Below, piece after piece: positions 1-7,722 of a stretch of 64,000 nucleotides of DNA. The position numbers and the translations under genes are program-made. The notes below the pieces were generated by a model, which did no database searches, was not told the origin of the DNA, and saw nothing but the letters and a program-made list of their open reading frames with translations. Positions within the stretch are counted from its first letter, which is position 1, and each line of letters begins with the position of its first letter. Location: contig CAVTQY010000002.1 in the NCBI GenBank assembly GCA_963736975.1, forward strand, positions 496,001 to 560,000. Reading direction: 5' to 3'. The DNA comes from CAVTQY01 sp963736975. Lineage in GTDB: Bacteria > Pseudomonadota > Alphaproteobacteria > Acetobacterales > Acetobacteraceae.

Positions 1-709
1 CCCACCCATCACCGGGGATATAGACTTCGAGCCAGGCATGTGTCGCGCCGCCGCCGACATAGCCTCGGTCGCGTCCAGGGGAGTAGAGATAGCCAGACAC
101 GAAGCGCGCCGCGAAGCCGAGCGTACGAACCGCCTCCATCATCAATACCGCGAAATCCCGGCACGTGCCGCTGCCGAGCCGCAGCGTCTTGAGCGGCTCC
201 TGCACGCCGCGTTCACCGCGCGCCACGTAGGTGAAGCGTTGCTTGATCGCTCGCGTCATCGCGGCCAGCAGCTCGTGCGTCGGCGTCTGCCCTTCGTTGC
301 GGAGGAACTCCCGCGCCCAGCGGTCAAGTTCGTGGTTGGGGTCGGGGTAGGCCCGTTCGATCGAGCGCAGCAGGTCCGGCATTTCGTACGCATCGTAGGA
401 AAACGGATAAAAGCGCGCATGATCGGCGGTCTGGAAGGTGAGCTCCTCGGTAGCGGAATGGTCGAGCCGGATGATGCACTCGACACGCAGCTCCGTGGTG
501 CGGCCGGCGAATAACAGTTTCGCCACGCAGTTGCCGAACACGTCGTGAATCCAGCTTATGCCCGCGGGTTTCGGCGTAATCTTGAGTTCGGTGCCGATCA
601 GCCGCTGGTCATGGCTGTCGCGCGGGCGGAACATCAGCCGGTGTTCGCCGAGCGCGACCGGCTGTTTGTAGCGGTAAGTGGTGACGTGACGGACGGTGAG
701 AACCGGCAT
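1..709 (-). CDS. Transglutaminase-like cysteine protease (3' end outside window)
   Basis: The N-terminal 236 residues or so of a bacterial transglutaminase-family protein are present. The gene runs off the left edge, so its C-terminus is missing. The start MPVLTVRHVTTYRYKQP is the classic N-terminal domain opening of this family, followed by an all-beta domain and then the transglutaminase core with the Cys of LRLGSGTCRDFAVLMMEAVR and the His of GGATHAWLEVYIPGDGW. Both catalytic residues are visible; the Asp would lie outside the window. It starts 3 nt after the stop of the upstream alpha-E gene, so the two are almost certainly co-transcribed. In many proteobacteria this trio (ATP-grasp, alpha-E, transglutaminase) is thought to act on a peptide or peptide-like product of unknown identity. 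That role is inference. Confidence 0.93.
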   Translation of the reverse strand, partial: MPVLTVRHVTTYRYKQPVALGEHRLMFRPRDSHDQRLIGTELKITPKPAGISWIHDVFGNCVAKLLFAGRTTELRVECIIRLDHSATEELTFQTADHARFYPFSYDAYEMPDLLRSIERAYPDPNHELDRWAREFLRNEGQTPTHELLAAMTRAIKQRFTYVARGERGVQEPLKTLRLGSGTCRDFAVLMMEAVRTLGFAARFVSGYLYSPGRDRGYVGGGATHAWLEVYIPGDGW

Positions 710-711
710 GG

Positions 712-1683
712 TCAAGCGGCAGCGGACATGGGTTGGTAGCCGAAGAAGGCGATCGACAGCTCGCGCGTCACGGCAATGAGCTGACGTTGCAGCAGGTCGA
801 GGAACTCGTGCAGTCCTTCGCGCAGGACCTGCTCGATGCGCAACGTCTGGAGCACGACACGGAGCCGATCCAGCTCCTCGGCGGCATCGTTGCCGCCGCG
901 CAGCCCGTAGCGGGATTTGAGCTGGATCAGCAGGCGTTCGACTTCCTGGACGCAGAACGCAACCGAGCGCGGCAGTCCGGGATCCAACAACAAATAGCCG
1001 GCGATGCTAGCCGGCGTCATTTCCCGGCTCTGCAATCGCCGGAAAGCATGATAGCCGGCGGCGGAGCGCAGCAGGGCATTCCATTGGCTGATATCGACCG
1101 GTGAACCAACATCCTCGAGCCGTGGCAGCAGCAGATGATACTTGATATCCACCAGTCGGGTCATCTGGTCGGCACGTTCCAGGTAGCGGCCGATCTGGTA
1201 GAAATACCACCCCTGGTCGCGATAGAGCGTGCCCTCGGTGATGCCGGTATGGGTCTGCACGGCCTCCTTGATCGAGCTGAGCAGGCTGGAGAGCCCGCCG
1301 GGAGCGAGGTCTGCCGCAGTTACCGTCGCCACCCAATTGTAGAACATGTTGAGCTGCGTCCACATCTCGGTCGAGATCAACGGGCGAAGCGTGCTGGCGT
1401 TTTCGCGCGCGGCGGCGATGGCGCTGATCAGCGAGGTGGGGTTCTGCGCGTCGGTGATGTAGAACTGAAGCACGCTCGCTTCGGTGGCGGTTTCGTGGCG
1501 GGCGGCGAAAGCTTCCTGGTCGGCGTTCAGGGCGATGATCGAGAGCCAGCTCTGGGCGCCGCTTCTGTCGCGCGAAAACGTCGCGTTCACGTCCAGGATG
1601 CGCGCCAAGTTCTCCGCCCGCTCGACATAGCGGGCGAGCCAGAAAATGCAGTCGGCGTTGCGGGCGAGGAGAACGTCAGGCAA
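712..1683 (-). CDS. Alpha-E domain protein (DUF403)
   Basis: A 323-residue, mostly helical protein that begins MPDVLLARNADCIFWLARYVERAEN, the signature opening of the alpha-E family: an R-N-A-D-x-x-F-W-L-x-R-Y-x-E-R-x-E-N motif at residues 8-25. Further helices contain repeated E/R pairs, for example FYQIGRYLERADQMTRLVD near residue 170. The function is not biochemically established. The family is always found beside a circularly permuted ATP-grasp protein and often a transglutaminase, as here. The start overlaps the end of the ATP-grasp gene by 8 nt and the stop lies 3 nt before the transglutaminase gene, so this is the middle gene of a tight operon. Confidence 0.93.
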   Translation of the reverse strand: MPDVLLARNADCIFWLARYVERAENLARILDVNATFSRDRSGAQSWLSIIALNADQEAFAARHETATEASVLQFYITDAQNPTSLISAIAAARENASTLRPLISTEMWTQLNMFYNWVATVTAADLAPGGLSSLLSSIKEAVQTHTGITEGTLYRDQGWYFYQIGRYLERADQMTRLVDIKYHLLLPRLEDVGSPVDISQWNALLRSAAGYHAFRRLQSREMTPASIAGYLLLDPGLPRSVAFCVQEVERLLIQLKSRYGLRGGNDAAEELDRLRVVLQTLRIEQVLREGLHEFLDLLQRQLIAVTRELSIAFFGYQPMSAAA

Positions 1684-3139
1684 GGACCCAGGTATCCTTC
1701 GAGCCGCCGCCTTGGGAGGAGTTCACCACGAGCGAGCCTTCGCGCAATGCCACGCGGGTGAGCCCACCGGGCAGCACCCAGGTTTTCGCTCCGGTGACCG
1801 CGAAAGGGCGAAGATCGACATGGCGCGGCCGTACGGCGCCTTCGACCAGGGTCGGCGATACCGAGAGCGAGATGCAAGGCTGGCTGATGTAATTGGCCGG
1901 ATCGGCCAGCAGCTTGGCGCGACAGTTTTCCAGTTCGGCCCGATCGGCGCAGGGGCCGATGGTGATGCCGTAGCCGCCGGCCTCGCCGACCGGCTTGACG
2001 ACCAGTTCCGTGAGATGGTCGAGCGTGTAGCGCAATGCGTCCCGCTCCCGGCAGATGCGGGTTTCGACGTTGGGCAGGATCGGGTCCTCGGCGAGGTAGT
2101 AGCGAATGACCCGCGGCATATAGGCATAGACCGCCTTGTCGTCGGCCACCCCGGTGCCCACGGCGTTGGCGAGCGTTACGTTTCTCTTGAGATAGGCGCG
2201 CATGAGGCCAGGGACCCCGAGCGTGCTGTCGGGGCGGAACACCTCGGGGTCGAGGAAATCGTCGTTGATGCGCCGGTAGATGACATCTACCCGGGCCAAG
2301 CCGCCGGTCGTGCGCATGAAGACCTTGTCGTCGCGCACGACAAGGTCGCGCCCCTCGACCAGTGGCGCGCCGATCTCGCGGGCCAGGAACACATGCTCGA
2401 AATAGGCCGAATTGTACTTGCCGGGCGAGAGCAATACGGTCTGCGGCTCGTCGGCATCGGGCGGGGCGGTCTCCCGCAGGGCGTGCGCCAGTTGCAGGCC
2501 GTAATCGTCCACCCGTCGCAGCCCGATCTCATCCAGCAGATCGGGAAAGCCGCGCAGCATCAGATGGCGGTTCTCGACGACGTAGCTGACGCCGGAAGGG
2601 GTGCGGGCGTTGTCCTCCAGGATCATGAAGGTGCCGTCAGCGCCGCGGACGAGATCGATGCCGCAGACATGGATATAAGTATGATGCGGCAGATCGAGCC
2701 CCTTCATGACCGGGCGGTAATTCGGATTACCCGCGATGAGGTCTCCCGGCAGGACGCCATCCTTCACGATTCTCTGGTCGTGGTAGATGTCGTGCAGCAG
2801 GCAATTCAGGGCGGTGACGCGCTGGATCACTCCGCGCTCGATCCGGTCCCATTCCCCGGCGCCCAAAACGCGGGGAATGACGTCGAAGGGTAGGATGCGA
2901 TCAACCCGGCGGTCTTCGGAATAGACCGTGAACGTGATGCCGAGATTATAGAGTTCTGCCTTCGCCCGTTCAGCCCGGCTCTCGAGGGCTTCGATGCCAA
3001 ACCCGGCCAGCCGCTCCACGATCGGCCGGCTGGCTGGATTCGACAGCATCTCGCAATAGAGCCCGCGTGCGTCGTACCGGGAGAGGACGGACCGAACTGC
3101 CGGTGGGGAAGGGCTGTGCTGGGTCTGTGACTGGCGCAT
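1676..3139 (-). CDS. Circularly permuted ATP-grasp protein (DUF404/DUF407)
   Basis: A 487-residue protein of the permuted ATP-grasp type. Recognisable blocks are ITFTVYSEDRRVDRILPFDV and the following RVLGAGEWDRIERGVIQR (residues 68-110), a central GIDLVRGADGTFMILEDNAR block, PSGVSYVVENR, and the C-terminal LVVKPVGEAGGYGITIGP nucleotide-binding segment. It is predicted to catalyse ATP-dependent amide or peptide ligation, but the substrate is not known for the family. It is the first gene of the operon with alpha-E and transglutaminase proteins. The chosen ATG gives a short Ser/Pro/Gln-rich tail before the conserved region, so a start a few codons downstream is possible. The upstream gene 3208-4188 is on the same strand but 68 nt away and unrelated. 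Confidence 0.92.
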   Translation of the reverse strand: MRQSQTQHSPSPPAVRSVLSRYDARGLYCEMLSNPASRPIVERLAGFGIEALESRAERAKAELYNLGITFTVYSEDRRVDRILPFDVIPRVLGAGEWDRIERGVIQRVTALNCLLHDIYHDQRIVKDGVLPGDLIAGNPNYRPVMKGLDLPHHTYIHVCGIDLVRGADGTFMILEDNARTPSGVSYVVENRHLMLRGFPDLLDEIGLRRVDDYGLQLAHALRETAPPDADEPQTVLLSPGKYNSAYFEHVFLAREIGAPLVEGRDLVVRDDKVFMRTTGGLARVDVIYRRINDDFLDPEVFRPDSTLGVPGLMRAYLKRNVTLANAVGTGVADDKAVYAYMPRVIRYYLAEDPILPNVETRICRERDALRYTLDHLTELVVKPVGEAGGYGITIGPCADRAELENCRAKLLADPANYISQPCISLSVSPTLVEGAVRPRHVDLRPFAVTGAKTWVLPGGLTRVALREGSLVVNSSQGGGSKDTWVLA

Positions 3140-3207
3140 AGCTGATCCTATTCGGGTGCAAGCTATGTGCCGATGGGCCGCGCGGCAAGCAGAGGTGCGG
3201 GCGTACG

Positions 3208-4188
3208 CTAATAACCACGCTCGATATCGAAGCGGTTCGGCAATGGCCGGCCTTGCTGCAGGGCGTGGAGGTTTTCGAAGAAAATATCGAGGCTGCGTGG
3301 GTTGTAGGTGTCAGGGTCGTCCGCCGCGGTATGCGGACTGATGATCAAGTTGCGTGTGCTCCAGAGCCGGTGGTCGGGCGGGATCGGTTCGGACTCGAAT
3401 ACATCCAGCACGGCGCCGCCGAGCGCGCCAGCCTCGAGCGCATCGCAGAGTGCCTCCTGGTCGAGCAGGAGGCCCCTGCCGATGTTCACGACCCCGGCGC
3501 CGGCCGGCAACAGGCTTAAGCGACGACGATCGATCAGCCTGGTGGTGGCCGGAGTCAGTGGGCAGGCGAGCACCAGGAATTCGGTGTCCGGCAGCACCCG
3601 GTCCAGCATCGCCACCGCGATGACCTCGGCGCAGGCGGGGTGCGGGGCGGGGCTGGTGCGCACGCCGGTCACGAGCATGCCGAACCGCGCCGCCTGAGCG
3701 GCGATCGAACCGCCCAAGGCGCCGAGACCGACCACGGTGGCGCGGCGTCCTTCCAGCACGGTGCCCCATCGTTTTTGCCAGCGTCCGGCGCGCTGATGGG
3801 TCACCATCTCCGGAACCCGGTTGGCGAGCATCAGCAGCGCCATGATGCCGAACTCGCCGGCCTTCGCGGTGTGGGTGCCGCGGTTGTTGAGCAATGTGAC
3901 GCCTGGGGGGAGCCAGTCGAAGGGGGCGAGATTGTCGAGACCGGCATTGGTGACGAAGAGGAGGCGCAGCCGGGGGGCGGGTCTGGGCATAAGGGCGCGG
4001 ATCACGTCCTTGTCGCCGATCAGCGCCTCGGCCTCGCCGATCGCCTCGGCAAAGGCGGCCTCAGTGTCGCCGAAACTGACATGATGGCGGCGCGCGATCT
4101 CGCCGGCGCGGGTGAGGGCGGCATCCCACATGTCCGGGGTGATGGTGAAATATGGGTCGTCGGGCGGGTTCTGGACGTGGATGCGCAT
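3208..4188 (-). CDS. D-2-hydroxyacid dehydrogenase family protein
   Basis: A 326-residue NAD(P)-dependent dehydrogenase of the D-isomer 2-hydroxyacid family (glyoxylate/hydroxypyruvate reductase-like). The Rossmann motif VVGLGALGGSIA lies near residue 151, and the catalytic Arg (VNIGRGLLLDQ), Glu (LDVFESEPIPPDH) and His (LIISPHTAADDP) are all present. The substrate cannot be told from sequence. It is transcribed away from rpsD and shares the roughly 190-bp promoter region with it. A second, more distant paralogue lies at 41245-42210. Confidence 0.9.
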   Translation of the reverse strand: MRIHVQNPPDDPYFTITPDMWDAALTRAGEIARRHHVSFGDTEAAFAEAIGEAEALIGDKDVIRALMPRPAPRLRLLFVTNAGLDNLAPFDWLPPGVTLLNNRGTHTAKAGEFGIMALLMLANRVPEMVTHQRAGRWQKRWGTVLEGRRATVVGLGALGGSIAAQAARFGMLVTGVRTSPAPHPACAEVIAVAMLDRVLPDTEFLVLACPLTPATTRLIDRRRLSLLPAGAGVVNIGRGLLLDQEALCDALEAGALGGAVLDVFESEPIPPDHRLWSTRNLIISPHTAADDPDTYNPRSLDIFFENLHALQQGRPLPNRFDIERGY

Positions 4189-4220
4189 GAGGGGTCCGCC
4201 GGGAGAATTTGCAGCGGAGT

Positions 4221-4249
4221 TTGACAGGCCCGGGGTCCGCCCGTATAGG
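4221..4249 (+). promoter_or_regulatory. Sigma70-type promoter of rpsD
   Basis: TTGACA at 4221-4226 and TATAGG at 4244-4249 are separated by exactly 17 nt, a near-consensus vegetative promoter. The 5' leader to the rpsD ATG would be about 125 nt, long enough to hold a translational control structure. A short inverted repeat (ccgcg...cgcgg) is present in the leader, but I cannot show regulation. Confidence 0.7.
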
Positions 4250-4380
4250 CCGCGCCATTGCCGGGAACGTGGACGGATCCTCGGGATCTGCGCCCGCCGC
4301 GTGAAGCGTCTCGCGGCCTACCGGTACACCAGTTGCGGCGTAACCGTTGCAAGGAAATATCGAAAGGCAGTCCGCGCATC

Positions 4381-4995
4381 ATGACCAAGCGCGTCGAGAG
4401 CAAATACAAGATCAACCGGCGCCTGGGTGTGAACCTGTGGGGGCGGCCGAAATCGCCCATCAATAAACGCGACTACGGGCCGGGCCAGCATGGCCAGCGG
4501 CGCAAGAAGCCGTCCGATTTCGGCGTGCAATTGATGGCGAAGCAGAAGCTGCGCGGCTATTACGGCAATATCAGCGAGAAGCAGTTCCGCAAGTACTATC
4601 AGGAGGCGGTGCGCCGGAAGGGTGACACGTCCGAGAACCTGATCGAGCTGCTGGAGCGTCGGCTGGATGCCGTGGTCTATCGCATGAAATTCGCGATCAC
4701 GCCGTTCGCCGCCCGGCAGTTCGTCTCGCATGGGCATATGCTGGTGAACGGCAAGCGGGTGAACATCCCGTCCTACCTCGTGCAGGATAACGACACGATC
4801 GAGGTGAAGGACCGATCCAAGCAGTTGGCTGCGGTGCTGGATGCTTCTCAGAGCCCCGAGCGGGATGTGCCGGAGTATCTGGAGGTGGATCATCGGGCGA
4901 TGAAGGGGCGGTTCGCCCGTACCCCCAAGCTGACGGACGTGCCCTATCCGGTGCAGATGGAGCCCAATCTGGTGGTCGAGTTCTACTCGCGCTGA
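4381..4995 (+). CDS. rpsD: 30S ribosomal protein S4
   Basis: A 204-residue ribosomal protein S4, a primary 16S rRNA binder that nucleates 30S assembly. It opens MTKRVESKYKINRRLGVNLWG, continues with the GQHGQRRKKPSDFGVQL block, and carries the S4 RNA-binding domain from about residue 92 (RLDAVVYRMKF ... HGHMLVNGKRVNIPS). The reading frame is open further upstream, to 4258, but the family start and the AAGGAAA/AAAGG purine tract upstream place initiation at 4381. It stands alone, as in many alphaproteobacteria, and not in an alpha operon. It is followed by a strong hairpin at 5022 and then by prfC. Confidence 0.98.
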   Translation: MTKRVESKYKINRRLGVNLWGRPKSPINKRDYGPGQHGQRRKKPSDFGVQLMAKQKLRGYYGNISEKQFRKYYQEAVRRKGDTSENLIELLERRLDAVVYRMKFAITPFAARQFVSHGHMLVNGKRVNIPSYLVQDNDTIEVKDRSKQLAAVLDASQSPERDVPEYLEVDHRAMKGRFARTPKLTDVPYPVQMEPNLVVEFYSR

Positions 4996-5021
4996 TCCGG
5001 CTTCCTATATAGTGGCTGTTG

Positions 5022-5053
5022 GCGCCGGGCGGTCATCCGTCCGGCGCTTCTTC
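5022..5053 (+). terminator. Rho-independent-type terminator after rpsD
   Basis: An 11-bp stem (5022-5032 with 5037-5047, one G-U pair) with a TCAT loop is followed by TTCTTC. It is GC-rich with a weak U-tract. It lies between rpsD and prfC and ends only about 10 nt before the prfC ribosome-binding site, so it may also act as an attenuator for prfC. Confidence 0.6.
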
Positions 5054-5064
5054 ATGGGGACCGT

Positions 5065-6609
5065 ATGCACGACCAAATCGCTGCCGAGATCGCCCGCCGC
5101 CGCACCTTCGCGATTATTTCTCACCCGGACGCCGGAAAAACTACCCTGACCGAGCACCTGCTGCGGGCGGGCGGGGCCATCCAGCTGGCGGGGAATGTGC
5201 GCGCAAAGGGCGAACGTCGGCGCACCCGCTCCGACTGGATGGGCATCGAACGCGAGCGTGGCATCTCCGTGGTGACCTCGGTGATGACGTTCGAGCATGC
5301 CGGCTGCGTGTTCAACCTGCTGGATACGCCGGGCCACGAGGACTTCTCCGAGGATACATACCGCACGCTGACAGCGGTCGATGCCGCGGTGATGGTGATC
5401 GATGCGGCCAAAGGCATCGAGGCACGCACGCGCAAACTGTTTGAGATCTGCCGTCTGCGCGACATACCGATCGTTACCTTCATCAACAAGATGGATCGCG
5501 AAAGCCGCGATCCCCTGGAATTGCTGGATGAGATCGCCTCGACTCTGGCGTTGGACACAGCGCCGGTGTCCTGGCCGGTCGGGCGTGCGGCAGAGTTCGC
5601 CGGTACCTACGACCTGCGCAGCCGCGAGATGCATGTGAGCGTCGGGTTGGCGCAGTCCGATCCGCGGCTGCAGGCGCTAGGGGAAGAACTGGATCTGGTG
5701 CATGCGGCGCTGCCGGCGTTCGAGCGGGGGCCGTTCCTGGAGGGGCATCTGACGCCCGTCTATTTCGGCAGCGCGATCAAGGCGATCGGGGTTGGCGATC
5801 TGTTGCAGGGGCTGGCCGACTATGGGCCATCGCCGCGCGCGCAACCCGCGGATGCGCGCGTCGTGCAGGCGACAGAGCCGGGTCTGACGGCATTGGTGTT
5901 CAAGATCCAGGCGAACATGGACCCGAATCATCGCGACCGCATCGCCTTCGCGCGTGTCTGCTCCGGGCGGCTGGTGCGCGGCATGCGGTTGAAGCAGGTG
6001 CGCACCGGCAAGCAGATCCCGCTGCACGCGCCGCAGTTCTTCTTCGCGCAGAACCGCGAGTTGGCGGAAGAAGCCTTTGCGGGCGACGTTGTCGGCATCC
6101 CGAACCATGGAACCTTGCGGATCGGCGATACGCTGACGGAAGGCGAGGAACTCAGCTTCGTCGGAGTGCCCTGTTTCGCGCCGGAGATCCTGCGTCGGGT
6201 GCGCCTGGATGAGGCGATGAAGGCGAAGAAATTGCGCCAAGCGCTGTTGGAACTTGCTGAGGAGGGGGTGGTCCAACTGTTCCGTCCGCAGGACGGCGCG
6301 GCGCCGATCGTCGGGGTGGTCGGGACCTTGCAGCTCGATGTCTTGCAGGCGCGGCTCGGGACGGAGTACGGCGTGGCGATAGGCTTCGAGCCCACGCCCT
6401 ATGCGCTGGCGCGCTGGATTTCGTCTGATGACCGTGCGGCGCTGGCGAAGTTCATCGGCGAAAACCGCAGCGCCGTGGCCGACGATGTCGATAGCGATCC
6501 AGTGTTCCTGGCGACCTCCGCTTTCATGATGCGGCGAGCCGAGGAACTGAATCCGGCGATCGGTTTTCGGGACGTCAAGGACGTGCACGCCGAAAAAGTG
6601 GCGGCCTGA
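5065..6609 (+). CDS. prfC: Peptide chain release factor 3
   Basis: A 514-residue GTPase of the EF-G/RF3 class that removes RF1/RF2 from the ribosome after peptide release. G-motifs are SHPDAGKTTLTEHLL (G1, near residue 20), the RGISV switch I region, DTPGHEDFSEDTYR (G3) and NKMDRESRDP (G4). Domain II (VFKIQANMDPNHRDRIAFAR) and the RF3-specific C-terminal domain (LQLDVLQARLGTEYGV) follow. The length matches the family. A GGGGA ribosome-binding site precedes the ATG. The stop codon lies inside the two-way terminator at 6594-6621. Confidence 0.97.
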   Translation: MHDQIAAEIARRRTFAIISHPDAGKTTLTEHLLRAGGAIQLAGNVRAKGERRRTRSDWMGIERERGISVVTSVMTFEHAGCVFNLLDTPGHEDFSEDTYRTLTAVDAAVMVIDAAKGIEARTRKLFEICRLRDIPIVTFINKMDRESRDPLELLDEIASTLALDTAPVSWPVGRAAEFAGTYDLRSREMHVSVGLAQSDPRLQALGEELDLVHAALPAFERGPFLEGHLTPVYFGSAIKAIGVGDLLQGLADYGPSPRAQPADARVVQATEPGLTALVFKIQANMDPNHRDRIAFARVCSGRLVRGMRLKQVRTGKQIPLHAPQFFFAQNRELAEEAFAGDVVGIPNHGTLRIGDTLTEGEELSFVGVPCFAPEILRRVRLDEAMKAKKLRQALLELAEEGVVQLFRPQDGAAPIVGVVGTLQLDVLQARLGTEYGVAIGFEPTPYALARWISSDDRAALAKFIGENRSAVADDVDSDPVFLATSAFMMRRAEELNPAIGFRDVKDVHAEKVAA

Positions 6610-6621
6610 GCCGCCACTTTT
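6594..6621. terminator. Bidirectional terminator overlapping the prfC stop
   Basis: A perfect 12-bp stem (6594-6605 with 6610-6621) has loop CTGA that contains the first bases of the prfC stop codon. The arms end in AAAA/TTTT, so the hairpin is a plausible intrinsic terminator on both strands, serving prfC (+) and the csbD-like gene (-) that converge here. Confidence 0.85.
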
Positions 6622-6633
6622 CGCGCGTTGCGA

Positions 6634-6816
6634 TCAGCGGGAGTCGTTCTCCCGGATCGAGTCCTTGATACCGCCCACGGTGTTCTGGACTTTCCCTTCC
6701 GCTTTGTCGGCCTTGCCCTCGGCCTCCATCTTCTTGTCACCCATCATCTTGCCGGCGGTGTCCTTCACGGCGCCCTTGGCCTGCTTGCCCATGCCTTCGA
6801 CGCGATCCTTATCCAT
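6634..6816 (-). CDS. CsbD family stress-response protein
   Basis: A 60-residue hydrophilic, Lys/Glu/Ala-rich protein beginning MDKDRVEGMGKQAKGAVKD, with the typical CsbD pattern of repeated G-K-x-x-G-K-x-D segments (KMEAEGKADKAEGKVQNTVGG). Members are general stress proteins in other bacteria, and the molecular role is unknown. The start at 6816 is chosen over one 10 codons upstream because an AGGAG sits 8 nt before it. It stands alone, convergent to prfC and sharing its terminator. Confidence 0.9.
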   Translation of the reverse strand: MDKDRVEGMGKQAKGAVKDTAGKMMGDKKMEAEGKADKAEGKVQNTVGGIKDSIRENDSR

Positions 6817-6846
6817 GGCGTCCACTCCTTTGTGGTGTTGGCTCAC

Positions 6847-7722
6847 TTATAACGCGGGTACGATGGCGACGGTTCGCGCAGGATGAGGATCGGAGACTGG
6901 CTCCAACAGCAGCTCGAAGGTGATGCAGACGAGATTCCCGCGAGGCTGCAACACGCCCTCGTGAACGACGCCGTTCATGTCCACGACAAGCATGTCGAGC
7001 TCCGGCGTCTCGCCCTTGGTGATGAGGCCATGGCGGACCAGCACTTCGGTCGCGTAATCCGTCACCTCGGCGCCATGGGTGAAACGGGCACCGATCAGAC
7101 TGCCAAGGCTGCTGCGAATCACGGCCTGGCCGACGCCGTAGCGCTGGCAGAGGGCCTCTACGGCGGCTCCGAAATCCTCGTTCGGCCGGATGCGTGCCAG
7201 GAGCATCTGGGTTCCGTCCGCAGGCGTCTCGGATGCGACCGGATGGAACAAGGTGAAGTTTGTCTCCGGGTCTGGTTCGGCAATGATCGCCACGTCTGTC
7301 ACTGCCCAGGCCCGTGCCGGACCGGTGGATCGCACGATCGTCTCATGCGGCAGGATGTGTCCGCCGCGGCGCGTTCCGTCCGGCTCGATCCACGCGCCAT
7401 GGCAATGCACGAAGGGCGCGCCGTCGCGCCAGCCGAAGGTCGCGTTGGCGCGCTCGATCCGGGCTTCGCCTGGGGAACGCGGATCGCTGAACCAGGCCAC
7501 GTGGGCGGCATCGCGCGGTGGTCCGGGCACGACGTAGCGGAACGGGCTCAGGATGGCGGTCTCGAACGTGACCGTGCCGCCGCGCGCCCCGGCGGCGAGA
7601 AGCGGACGGGTCAGCGCGCCGTTCAGGGTAAGCCCCGGCTGCAGGAGGAAGTCCAGGGTTTTCCCATGCCCGGCGACGCTCTCGATACGTTCGGTCGGCG
7701 CAGGCCCGGGCTGGCGCAGCAT
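6847..7722 (-). CDS. Tandem PPC/DUF296 domain protein
   Basis: A 291-residue protein starting MLRQPGPAPTERIESVAGHG. It seems to hold two PPC (DUF296) folds. The first (about residues 15-165) carries the His cluster FVHCHGAWIEPDGTRRGGH that is typical of bacterial PPC proteins. The second (about 170-285) reads LARIRPNEDFGAAVEALCQRYGVGQ ... GSLIGARF and lacks that His cluster (VVDMNGVVHEG instead). PPC proteins can bind metal or nucleic acid; the role here is unknown. Its ATG overlaps the TGA of the upstream gamma-glutamyltransferase by 1 nt (TGATG), so translation is probably coupled. As read, a one-base shift in the upstream gene fuses the two frames into one artificial 660-plus-residue open frame. 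Confidence 0.75.
   Translation of the reverse strand: MLRQPGPAPTERIESVAGHGKTLDFLLQPGLTLNGALTRPLLAAGARGGTVTFETAILSPFRYVVPGPPRDAAHVAWFSDPRSPGEARIERANATFGWRDGAPFVHCHGAWIEPDGTRRGGHILPHETIVRSTGPARAWAVTDVAIIAEPDPETNFTLFHPVASETPADGTQMLLARIRPNEDFGAAVEALCQRYGVGQAVIRSSLGSLIGARFTHGAEVTDYATEVLVRHGLITKGETPELDMLVVDMNGVVHEGVLQPRGNLVCITFELLLEPVSDPHPARTVAIVPAL

Noticed and set aside
1646..2893. A long plus-strand frame of 415 residues over the ATP-grasp gene
   Set aside because: It is antisense to a conserved gene and lacks any recognisable domain; such frames are common in GC-rich DNA.
3161..3207. A possible regulatory site between the ATP-grasp and dehydrogenase genes
   Set aside because: Only a short spacer with no convincing promoter or palindrome.
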